From Thermothelomyces thermophilus ATCC 42464 (taxonomy: Eukaryota > Ascomycota > Sordariomycetes > Sordariales > Chaetomiaceae): a stretch of 64,000 bases of DNA. Every line of letters begins with the position of its first letter. The first letter of the stretch is position 1. Location of the stretch: the NCBI RefSeq assembly GCF_000226095.1, contig NC_016472.1, forward strand, positions 7,254,001 through 7,318,000, given 5' to 3'. Below, piece after piece: positions 13,701-22,348 of the stretch. The position numbers were made by a program, and so were the translations under genes. The notes below the pieces were generated by a model. That model saw nothing but the letters and a program-made list of their open reading frames with translations. It had not been told where the DNA came from and made no database searches.

Positions 13701-14153
13701 CTCAAACTCCGCCTGCCCATAACACGCCACTGCAGACTCGTATGTCACGGAACTAGCCCTGCTCGTCCTGTTCACAGGCTGCGAGCCCGGGCCGCCGTTG
13801 TGGTTTTGCCGGGCAGTATTGTCACCCCGGGTTGACCTGGAGCGGAACAGGCTCCTTCGCTTCAACTCTTCCTGCGAGGCCGGTGCCGGAGGGAAGAAGG
13901 GCGCGATATTGTCGACGTGTGAGCCGGGACCGCCAGCAGCCACCTCGGGAGCGGACGACGTTGTGGGCGTCGAGCTGACTGTCGGGGATGGCTCTTGGGG
14001 ACCCGGCAGCTGAGCATTGGAGAGGTGGCGGGAGCGACTAGAGGAGAAAACGCCCGGACTCAACAGGCCGGGTGTCGCATGATTGCCCGTCCTCGGCTTC
14101 GACAGCCGCTGGGTTGTTCTCCGGGGCCCGTCAGTGGACTGAGCATTGCCCAT
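10713..14153 (-). CDS. Large disordered Ser/Pro-rich protein with MGNAQS N-terminus
   Basis: A single uninterrupted exon of 1146 residues. I do not recognise a catalytic domain. The N-terminus MGNAQSTDG has Gly2 and a small residue at position 6, so it is a candidate for N-myristoylation. One block looks folded and conserved: from about residue 137 (YGQAEFETYVVRLCSASQDL) through the helical segment SYEAKRLLNLAEEPHLERAA to about 265 (SSDVSLYMPVRRRSL). The rest is low-complexity, rich in Ser, Pro and Arg, with many possible phosphorylation sites (RRRS, RSRS). The C-terminal 150 residues are rich in Tyr, Gln and Gly (GYHGYQQWYPQHGYPP) and end NAPIWG. The length and lack of introns suggest a signalling or cortical scaffold, but that is inference only. 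Confidence 0.85.
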   Translation of the reverse strand: MGNAQSTDGPRRTTQRLSKPRTGNHATPGLLSPGVFSSSRSRHLSNAQLPGPQEPSPTVSSTPTTSSAPEVAAGGPGSHVDNIAPFFPPAPASQEELKRRSLFRSRSTRGDNTARQNHNGGPGSQPVNRTSRASSVTYESAVACYGQAEFETYVVRLCSASQDLLSLTIRCIYSRPAQSDRRTSVNYNLTSYEAKRLLNLAEEPHLERAAAMSDNMIAVTEPTWNPCNQGNNPSSPITRTSSDVSLYMPVRRRSLIQTPGVATRSSLAHDIPPVSRVSVRHSLPVTPRLSRQQSVESYRNGTMPTEPWMAESESSPRVATPCEDDYLSIGAFKLGSLRITNGFPSPVTPDVDENRDENDGSESRPAAVQEGYFTKPQNSESDITPGAATRNDMASPKVVSEISHSPSSAPTTQERLASQGLQTTSKTTALDDQLFNDDAQPEYSSVEVLDVRPDPNAKPPHAQLARSIDSSVKRADSGFVSMGRPSSEGCCKPLAKADSGYSSNVSLRSFQAKAQGVENQSNASPLEKQFSRPSNKRAEDQVGSETQESPGRLDVLRPTSLEIEAPPPPVPPKNIARPSFDSRPRLDSTTKSVRAHDLSGGERSKTPNAVKYVPKPTVTVLPDSEWPMPLGPEAWGPESVSSSASGKLSSPRSTTGGVQKPGRLQRFLGGARRATISTPAVGTLHAFEHDCIPPVPREAEQKLRGRPSRVHSTPKRPAPRSRPSLDTLKTIFSVGSIEASLDAVNTMHAKPAASGSENKEGAWKQGLQSVPASLANIAGHVIPRRTRVGKSVLVRQGETAQDSQGSKIGSKNVTRGDLPRVGISAPVSPPKSESGKRTMSLTFEGERAMAPSRRTFDANSTRPPPPGLPSPALPSPIAKAMSAESNNRAPETAHSIRRPQILRVPPSLSRKASRESLQSNSASHPSLARQTSMSSIRSYHSSQVSVGYSSTYLRTQSLVSMDPRRFRSFRQYSLETSPYNSPTREVHGNFARGTSQALAGNEGRRNSISSVRSEGVYRPADVHGWHIRVPQPPLRHRTSFEGYHGYQQWYPQHGYPPSMSNGYTAPAKTGYDPRSRGQVIAAATWSRSQFDAAAGQWYQGQSPQFYPLGHSRSRSMGSQAGQGPNPPYRVLHSYNSPAYRNAPIWG

Positions 14154-17100
14154 GATGGAGTGGGCAGGCGGTGGGGTGTCTGCTATGCGGTTATTCCTGG
14201 TCCATGCCGCAAGCTTTTTGTTTTTATTTATTTTTTTTTTTTGTTGGGGGGGGGGGGGGGGGAGGGGGGGAATCCGGGCGGTGGCTAGCGATGGGCAGAG
14301 CGATGCTTCGTGTATGGAGATGTTGCGGTGGGAAGCGAGCAGTTAAGTCACGACACGGCTGTCGCCGGAGGACCTGGAGATGAACAACTGGGGAGTGGGG
14401 AGCGATCGAACAAGGGGAGAAGGAGGGGCGGTACGGAGGAATGATGGTGAACAGGGATCTCAATAATTTCAATTTCGAAAGATACCAAAAGGAAACCCCA
14501 GCAAGACCAGGCTCGCCCAGCCCAATTGACGTTTCCTATTGTTTCATCACAACCTCCTACACTAGGCCCGCCATGGACTCGCGGATACCGCAAACACTCG
14601 GATCTGAGACGTTGCCGCAGCCCTCCAAGAGACCGGAGGTTGGTACGCAAGGATGCCAGCGCAACAAGAAAAAAAAGTCGATGACGCGCGAGAGTTCCAA
14701 GCCTGGAACAGTCACTCCTCAATTCCAGAGTCTTGGTCGGCCGTGACATCAGAAGCACACGGTTAAGCACTTGCCGGCAGCACGGTGGCTCTTGGTATGT
14801 CCACTAGGCAAGAGCTTACTTTATTGGGGAAGTTGCAAGGACAAGGGGAATGGTGTCAGACCCGGATGCGGCAAGTGCGAACGCTTCCTGAAACGGTTAG
14901 CGCCATCTTAGGAGATTTGATTCAATTTTAATCCTCAGCCGCCATCGTTCGGGTTTCCCGCCGGGCCAGCAACGTTATTGCCAGCTCAAATCATGTCAAC
15001 GCTTGCGCTGTGCCGAATGCGCTTAGCGCGCCGAGGCGAACGTGTCCCAATAGGTAGTGTACTGACAGTCTTCTTTTCTACGGGAGCCGCAAGACACTCT
15101 TGCATCGGCCACAACTTCCGACGGGGGTTACCGCGTCCCGACAAGATTTCTCTCCGGCAGTCCTGATTGCTCGCTGCGGAGGGGGCCCGAACGAAAACAA
15201 GGACGGTGTTTCCACACTACGGCATACGGTCTGCGCTACCTGCGCGCCGCGAACCGGTCTGGGCTGTGGCGGGCACCGTTTCCATCAAGGAGCACTTGAT
15301 AATATCACTGTACGCTCAGTAATAGCACCGGGCAGCACTCACCCTCTAACGAAGTCAAAGGTGTTTCAGATGCTGGAGAAGTCCAGGCTGAGGGCGGGGG
15401 TTGCCGCTGTTTCAATTAAGCTCCGGCAAACCCCTGCTCCGCGCTGCGCTGCAACGGAGTATCGTGTGTGCAACCATCAATCGCCAATATGAGTTGCATT
15501 GCCCGTCGGCCATGCCATCCCACATTCTACGTTAGCCAGCATGAACTCCCCAACAGCCTCACAAAGATTGTGGAGTTGCGGTTGGCCCTTCTGAAGCTTT
15601 GTTACCAAACAGCGTGCCCCCTTGTTCCCTACAGGAGCGAGCCTCGTTAACACGGCGTTGGCAGGCGTCTGGCCAGGGTCCCATGCAAGAATGCGACGCT
15701 GCAGGGGGGGAGATACATACACTACTGTGTTCCTTGGAGGACTCGGGAAAAAAGGGCACGACGTCATCGCTGCAGAGGTGATGAGGAGTCTGTCAACAAC
15801 TGACAAGCAAGCTTTCTTGCTTGTGCCCTCCAACAACAAAGGTCATGTGCGCAGACCTCCGTACCAAGGCTCTCTGGTAGGATTCGGAAAACTGGCCGGC
15901 AGCGGCCAGAGATGCCCCTTCGCTTCCGGTAGCCGAGCGAGAAAGAGCCCCACTCGGTCCGGTGCCAGTTCCAGCAGCATCACATCAAGAGTCTTGACGT
16001 GCGACGACGTTTTCCCCCTACAGGTGAGCTTTGAGAAAGTTGCAGGGGAGCTGCCACTTCTCCATGTACATACTGTTGTACATACAGTCACTACACTGAA
16101 GCCTAACGCGGCAGGACAAAATTTGCAGAGGGGTAGGGCCTGAACTCAGCCAACGTTCGTTCCGGTCTTGGGTGTCGGATAGGGTGCCCTGCTTACAGCC
16201 CGCGACTTCAGGCCGCGCAATTGCTTGTATGGTATGGTACGGAGCACGGAATGTGCGGTACTACAGGCACAGTACAGGGTGGCAGGAAAGGCCCGGTTGC
16301 GATGCGTGAAACGCACGGACAAACAACAACGACGACAACAACGGTCAGGGCCCCGGATAGGTTGATGATCGATCGATCCGGAGAGGGTAGGGGGAGGGGG
16401 TCCAGCCCCGAGCATGTTTGCAGCCACGGGGCCACTTGGCGAGGCCGAGGAGAGAAGAGAGACCCCCCCCATGCCTGCAGCTTTTTGGGACTGACGATCA
16501 TTAGCAGGATATATTTCGCCACCTCGTCCGCAAAGAACGCGTTGGGCAGGACGTGGTAGACGCCAACTTCCACATCCGCCATTCGCAGACTCCACCATAA
16601 GAGGCAATCCCCACGATTGATGAGCGTTGAAAGGTTGCCAGGGGCATTGGCGTTTGCTCCACCGACAGTAGCCGACAATGTTTGTTTGCGCCTGAGTCGC
16701 CGGCTCACCCAGCTTCAACATCCTGACATCATCGAATAGTACTTTGATGGACGATGGAGGACAAGGCGCATCAGTCTATACGAGCCTGCTTACTCTTCAT
16801 GTCAATTGAAGTCTATTTTTTTGTTTACTCGTTCTGTTTTTTCTCGAATTCTTTCCGGCTTTATTATTTAGCTAATTCCCTTTTGACTCCTGGAAAATGT
16901 AACCAGACAATATACTGTCACTTAAGGTTGGTCTTGCCTCACCTGATTGGCGGGGCAAGGCGCAACCGCATGGATCAGACGGCGGCAAAAATGGTATGAG
17001 ACAATGGAAACCAGAGCAGGCAGCCGCCATGGCCGTCCTGGCCTGCCGAATGCGGAAGCGCTGATATAAGTCATTTCGTGCCCATTTGTTTGCTACGTAA

Positions 17101-17861
17101 CCTCCTCCTGTGGAGGCCTGGGCTTGTATGTACTCCGTAGCTAAGATACTTGGCAGTCCGCCTAGTCCGCGCGCGTGTGCATTGAATTGACGGCTGACAC
17201 AGTCAACCGACGAGGTAACCAACCAAACTCCGCGCCGGCTTTTATCCTCCTTTCCTTTCCACTTTAGTTTATTTCCCCCCTTGTCCGTATCGCTTATTTC
17301 GTTGCCTGACCATCATCATTCAGCCTACGACAGTCCTACGTCGTAACTCGTCGAAACGGAGAGCCAATTAACCCTGTAGCCCTTTACAAAATGGCAGGTT
17401 TAAATAATAAAAAAAGGGCCCTGGTTGGGTTTGCGAATATTGGGTCTCCGGGAAATCTCTTTCCTTCTCTCGACCTGGTTGTGCAATGCCAGTGTCATGT
17501 CCCGCCGTGCTTTCCGTATCCGCATTAGATCCCTCTCTTAGACTCCGTCTCACTGCGCTGCCGGAGAGGGAGTGCCGCGCGGCGTGGCACAGCCGAGGCG
17601 GGGGTTGAGTTATCTCTTGGTCGAGTTTCGAGTTCATGACGAAGTAGTATATTCTTTGTTGGTGATCTAGAATTCGGCGTTCCACTCCCGCTTCCGTTCT
17701 GTTCACTTCCGATTCTGGGTTGGCCTTCTTCAGGTTGCAGAGATGATGGGCTGACGAGAAATCGCGAGCAGGAAACATACATGCTCGTATTGGTGCTCAC
17801 AGTCGATTCCTTCCCTCGTGATCGGATGGATAGATGGATGGGTCGGGTGGGTTGACTTGAT
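14154..17861. other. Intergenic region without a supportable gene
   Basis: The first 150 bp hold the T-rich/G17 tract in the 5' flank of the 14153 gene. Beyond that are overlapping open frames on both strands at 15477-16143 and 16146-16721. None has a recognisable domain, and frames compete, so I do not call them. An exact TACTCCGTA lies at 17131-17139. The sequence just left of 17861 is the 3' flank of the cupin gene. Confidence 0.55.
14221..14270. repeat. T-rich/G17/G7 homopolymer junction
   Basis: A T-rich stretch is followed by G17 (14246-14262), A, then G7. It sits about 90 bp upstream of the ATG at 14153, probably in the 5' UTR or core promoter. Confidence 0.9.
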
Positions 17862-18241
17862 TTATTCCCCAATCACATACGTACAGCCCTCGGCGCCCAT
17901 CCACACCTCGTGCACACGGCCAGCCTCTACGTCGATGCGGTCTCCGACGCCGTAAGTGGTCTTCCTGCTCCTCTGTTCCGGGTCCTCGTCCTCGGGGTAT
18001 GCAATGGTGAGCTGGCCGCGAAGGATGACATGTGTCGTGAGCCCAGCGTGGGAATGGGGCGGGTAGTCTTTTATGTTGGGAATGATATGCCCCGTCAGCA
18101 CACTCTCTTGCGTGTTCGCGTGGAGATAAGGGCCCCCTTTTCTCACTCCCACTTACGTGCATTCGGACCGTCGGTCCAGGTGAAGACGTGGGAGAAGCCC
18201 CAGGAGCGGACCTCGGCCTCAACTTCTCTTTGGGACTTCAT
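17862..18241 (-). CDS. Small single-domain cupin protein
   Basis: Two exons, 18241-18157 and 18067-17862, joined by an 88-nt GTAAGT intron with a GCTGAC branch, give 96 residues. The start MKSQREVEAEVRSWGF is the first plausible ATG in the first exon. After the splice the protein reads YPPHSHAGLTTHVILRG, the first cupin box with its His pair and a downstream Glu/Asp-rich turn. It continues to a second box, VGDRIDVEAGRVHEVWMG, with a third His, and ends YVIGE. This is a compact metal-binding cupin barrel. Such proteins occur across fungi and bacteria with varied or unknown activities, and the substrate cannot be read from the sequence. There is no signal peptide, so it is probably cytosolic. 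Confidence 0.85.
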
Positions 18242-18881
18242 TTTAGGTGGGACGTCTCTTGAGCACTCCCTCGCTATTCGTCTCGCGAGTAGTATAAGCC
18301 GAAGTTGTTTCGGCGGATCTGGGTCCGGGATGGGTTGACGAAGCAGCAGACACGGCCGGGGCATGATAGGGCGTCGAAGCGGGGCTGCATGCCCGGATGC
18401 GCTGCGGGAGCGGAGCCGTTGGCCGGTGGAGCAAGGACCGGCTTTTGAAGGATGTATGTATGAACAGTACCAGACACGGTTCTATAAGTAGTTCCAACTT
18501 TCATTCCGAGTTGCTCCGTATTATATGGTCAAGTGTTCCCCTGACACCCTCTGCATCGTACCAATTCGCGGCAACTAGCACATAAAACGGAGCCAAGCTG
18601 GTCCTGCAACACCAGGTGCTGTGTAGAAGAATACAGTACTGCGTGTTCCGTCAAGTAAGCCGGCGAACGCAGCTGCCGTATAATTATCGTACAGATGGGT
18701 CATACAATCGGTCTCTCAACGAGAACCACCGTATCATCGCATGCGTTCCCCCAACGCCCAGACATCGAAGCACAGCTACCAGCCCCCATAGTAGTGCTGC
18801 ATAACCGACCTAGTGAGATTCGTCCCCGGCGGATCCCATCATCAGCTCCGCAGCGCCGGCCGGCCACGACACGCAGCCCGG
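18242..18881. other. Intergenic gap between cupin and AIM11 genes
   Basis: About 640 bp holding the promoter of the cupin gene and the 3' flank of AIM11. I see no gene. Confidence 0.6.
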
Positions 18882-19631
18882 TCATGGCGCCCTCTTTCCG
18901 TCCCCTTCTGCCCCATTCCCCCCGTCGCCGCCGCCGCCCTGCCGGCCGCCCTCGTCCTTCCCTCCCGACCCCTTTTTCTCCTCGATCCCAAAGGTCTTCA
19001 TCAGCCACTCGGCCACCTCCCGCTCCGCCGCCTCGTCCCTCTCTCCCCGGAACTGGACGGCCCTCCTACGGGCGTACCTCTTGAGGTCGTCCAGGTTCGA
19101 GATGTCGAGCGCCCACGACACGCCGCCGGCGGCCATGACGGCGAAGGCCACGGTGTTGAGCGTGGCCAGGTTGAGCGCCTCGAGCGCCACCAGCGGGTCC
19201 TTGTGCCGGGGCATGGCGCGGAGCAGCTCTTCGTCCTTGAGGAGGCCCCAGCTGGTGGCCAGGTTGTTGGGCTCGTAGAACTTGAGCCGCGAGGCGAGCC
19301 GGTGGCGCGCCACGGCGCGGCGCGACACCATGACGGAGAGGTAGAAGAAGCCCGCTCCCCCGAGGAAGAGGGAGAGTTGCCGGAGGGAGCGCGCCGAGAA
19401 GTAGTGGTTATAGTAATCCATCGGACGGGGCGGCTCGTCGTGCTGGGGCGTCGCTGATTGTGCTGGTGGTGGTGGTGGTGGTGGAGGAGGAGGTGGTGAT
19501 GATGATGATGATGGTGCAACTGCTGCGGTGGGGCTTGTCATTGGAGCCGTTGTTGGCGGCTTGTTGTTGTTGTTCTTGACCCCCGTGTTCACCCCAGCGA
19601 GGGAGCCAAGCAAAAATGAGAGGATGCCCAT
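18882..19631 (-). CDS. AIM11: AIM11 family mitochondrial membrane protein
   Basis: One exon encoding 249 residues. A short N-terminal segment (MGILSFLLGSLAG) is followed by a Ser/Pro-rich linker containing a run of ten or more prolines. The conserved AIM11 core then starts at about residue 80. It has two hydrophobic helices (LRQLSLFLGGAGFFYLSVMV, and LNLATLNTVAFAVMAAGG leading into WALDI), separated by the RHRLASRLKFYEPNN motif and an EALEALNLATLN stretch. The C-terminal tail is charged and Gly-rich. AIM11 in yeast was named for altered mitochondrial inheritance and its molecular function is not established. The polyproline run and the Gly-rich tail look like lineage-specific additions. The gene is divergent from the dioxygenase gene, about 720 bp apart. 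Confidence 0.9.
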   Translation of the reverse strand: MGILSFLLGSLAGVNTGVKNNNNKPPTTAPMTSPTAAVAPSSSSSPPPPPPPPPPPAQSATPQHDEPPRPMDYYNHYFSARSLRQLSLFLGGAGFFYLSVMVSRRAVARHRLASRLKFYEPNNLATSWGLLKDEELLRAMPRHKDPLVALEALNLATLNTVAFAVMAAGGVSWALDISNLDDLKRYARRRAVQFRGERDEAAEREVAEWLMKTFGIEEKKGSGGKDEGGRQGGGGDGGNGAEGDGKRAP

Positions 19632-20350
19632 GCCGAGGGTGAGAGAAGATGGAATAAAATATAAAAATTAAAACAGGATTCAAAAATTCTAAGTTATGCT
19701 TGGTGACACTGGAGTCACACAGCAGACAATCCTTGACGAGCCGCCTCGTCTTTTTCTCCCCGTCGGTCGTTATTAGCCTCGCGACCGTCGAAGCTGATTC
19801 CAGGAAAATTTACGGATACAGAGTACCGGCTCACAAAAGGCCCAGCAGTGGTGGCCAGCCGAGACTGGAAAGCCCTTGCCAAAGTTGCAGTCACCCGTGG
19901 GTCCACGCTAACGAAGCGTCTTGGCAAACCAGGGGTCGTTCTCGGCCACTCAGCCCTGCTCTCTCTCTCTCTCCCTCCCCCCCCCCACCTGCACTTCACT
20001 TCTTGGGTTAGAATTTAGGTTTTAGGTCCCGCCGCTCTCACATGTAGTGTATGAGCTATGCGGGTTCGTTATGGCCTTTTTGAAAAGGGAAGAAGGATGA
20101 GCTAGATTCGTCCCTGTCGATGGTGCATCATATCTAATATTAATCTGGCATGATCACTTCAAAAGGTCTCTACGCAATACACACCAAAAATCTCGGTCAA
20201 GATCATACAAATCAACAATCAAGAGCCACTCTTTTGCCAAGGCCATCAACGGACAGGCATTGATTGGAAGCCGATTCTTCGTAGAGTCGACGCACAAGAT
20301 CTCCGTCTTTTACTCCCTCTCCAATCGCCACAGAGTCTACAATCCGAGCC
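19632..20350. other. Divergent promoter region between AIM11 and dioxygenase genes
   Basis: About 720 bp between two outward-facing genes. It carries a CT microsatellite running into a C-run at about 19962-19987. No separate gene is seen. Confidence 0.6.
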
Positions 20351-21873
20351 ATGGCCAAAGACAAGCGCTCCAAGGCACACGCGCAGCCTCCTTCCTCCAC
20401 CGCGACCACGACCACCACGACCAGCACGAGAACTGCAAAACCCAACTGGCCCCCCTTTAAACCTCCGCTCCCCGTCGTCGACCTCACCCTCGAGTCGCTC
20501 GTCGAGGGCAAAGTCGTTGTCCTGCGGTCCTTCTTCCCGCGCTCTCTCTGCAGGGATTACGTCTCCTTCCTCCGAGAGCTGCCGCTCGTCACGACCCCGG
20601 GGAAGCCCAAGCGGGGCGAGGCCGTGAGGGTCAACGACCGCTTCCAGGTCGACGATGCCCAGTTTGCCGACCGGTTATGGACCGAGACAGGGCTGAAAGA
20701 TGCCCTCGCCAGCCCGGATATCTCCCACTTGTGGTGTGTTGATTCCCTGCCCTGACCTCCGCCCGAGGCCGGAATAGGGGTACCGTTATCTCTCTAGCAC
20801 AGAGGAGCCGTGCTAACGCCACGGGGTGGAAACCAAAGGGGAGGGGAAGTCGTTGGCCTCAACCCAAACATTAGGATCTACCGGTACAGCGCCGGCCAGT
20901 TCTTTGACGCGCACTGCAAGTATCTTCAATCCCCGTTCTTTCTTCTGCCACCTTACATCCCACATTTCCCCCCCCCCCCCCGGTTCACGCACATGTACAA
21001 GTGTGATGTTTTACGTCTCGTTCTCCCAAACCCCCTCCTCTCCCACCCTCCCCCTTACCGAATATGTAATGTCTACTCTCGAACTAACCCTCGACCCTCG
21101 AGGACGCCATCACCTTCCAGACGACGACTCCAACAACGTCACCCTCCCGTCCAAGGAGCCAGGCCAGCAGGCCGTCCCGGCCAAGACCACCTGGACTCTG
21201 CTCCTCTACCTGACCTCCTCCGCCGAAGGCTGGTAAGCCCGAATCCTCCCTCTCTCCCTCTCTCCCTCCCCGGGCCTGCCCATCCTGCACCCTACCAACG
21301 AACGATTTGATCTGACCAGATGGGGTGGGGGGACGTCACGACGTATGTATGTACGTCCCATGTGCGAGGTTTTATAGCATCGGCGGCGAAACCGTCTTCT
21401 ACCCGCACGACCGGCGCTCGGCCAAGGACGAGATTGCCGTCAGCCTCGAGACCGGCATGCTGCTGCTGCACAAGCACGGCAATGACTGCATGTTGGTGAG
21501 TACCTACCTACCTATCTACCTACCCACCCTACCAAATCATCTCCCCTCTTTCTCCCCCCCCCCCCCCCAAAAAAAAAAAAAACCCTCCCCGTCGGTCCGT
21601 TCGCTCCACTTTACTTGTGTGTGAGTACATTGGCACGTCCGCAAGAGTGGATGTCCGCTCCGCGCGGCAGGGGACGACAAACGGACATGGCGTCCTGCCC
21701 GGGGGCCATTCGATTCCGTGCAATCCGTCGCCCGGAGGGGGGCTTAGGGGGAGGGGTTGGGTTGAATTGGACGCGGCCAAGCTGATCTGACACTATGCCC
21801 GTAGCACGAAGGCAGGGAGGTGACGGCCGGGGAGAAATGGGTCATCAGGACGGATTTGTGCGTCAAGAGGTGA
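20351..21873 (+). CDS. 2-oxoglutarate/Fe(II) dioxygenase (prolyl 4-hydroxylase-like)
   Basis: Five exons: 20351-20733, 20839-20915, 21121-21232, 21378-21495 and 21805-21873, giving 252 residues with all phases consistent. Residues about 45-130 are the lead-in (VDLTLESLVEGKVVVLRSFF). The core begins LNPNIRIYRYSAGQFFDAH and, after splicing, gives HYDDSNN, the HxD iron ligands. It continues TTWTLLLYLTSS, GGETVFYPHDRR, a HGNDCML..HEG segment carrying the distal iron-binding His, and KWVIRTDL with the Arg expected to bind 2-oxoglutarate. This is the P4Hc fold. The substrate (protein prolyl or other) is not deducible. No signal peptide is present, so it is cytosolic or nuclear. Intron 2 begins GC rather than GT (cact|gcaagt) and is the only way to keep the HxD motif intact. 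Intron 4 carries a TACC repeat and a C15-A14 tract. Confidence 0.88.
21554..21582. repeat. C15/A14 homopolymer junction inside an intron
   Basis: C15 (21554-21568) followed directly by A14, within intron 4 of the dioxygenase gene and just after a TACC-type microsatellite at about 21498-21535. Confidence 0.9.
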
Positions 21874-22348
21874 GGCGACTGCAAATCAAATCTCCCCGCA
21901 GCCACATGGGCCGCGTGCGGAGAACGTGACATGAAAAAGATGCTCTAGCGAGGGTCAATAGGGCCCGGGGACGCGGGCATTCCCTGCGATGTCTTGTTAA
22001 ACACGGAACAAGGGTAGCCCATCGATTCTGGAGCTGGCTCAAGAGTCGGGAGAGAGAGAGAGTCATGCTGCACCGCTTGCTACGAGCTCGAGTCATCGCA
22101 AATAAGGATTTGGCTCGTCAGAGCCATCATACCCCGAGATAGTACGCAATCTACAGCAATCGCCCAAGCCCGCTCCGAGACGCCACTACACCCTAACCAC
22201 TTGTATCCCCCCCCCCCCCTTTTTTTTAATGATGCAAACCTCACGCCCAGAGGTTAACCACAGCGTTCGAACCGAACCCAATGATGTCTTGTCACCCCTC
22301 CACGGCTCCAAGCCAATCCGTCCACGCTCACCTGCTGGCTGGACCTGA
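21874..22348. other. Tail-to-tail intergenic gap
   Basis: About 475 bp between convergent genes (dioxygenase and RNA-dependent RNA polymerase). It has a C13-T8 tract at 22207-22227. No gene seen. Confidence 0.6.

Noticed and set aside
15477-16143. Overlapping 120- and 173-residue frames on opposite strands
   Set aside because: Neither shows a signal, domain or splice support; opposite strands compete equally.
18813-19457. 214-residue plus-strand frame opposite AIM11
   Set aside because: Antisense shadow; AIM11 motifs are unmistakable on the minus strand.
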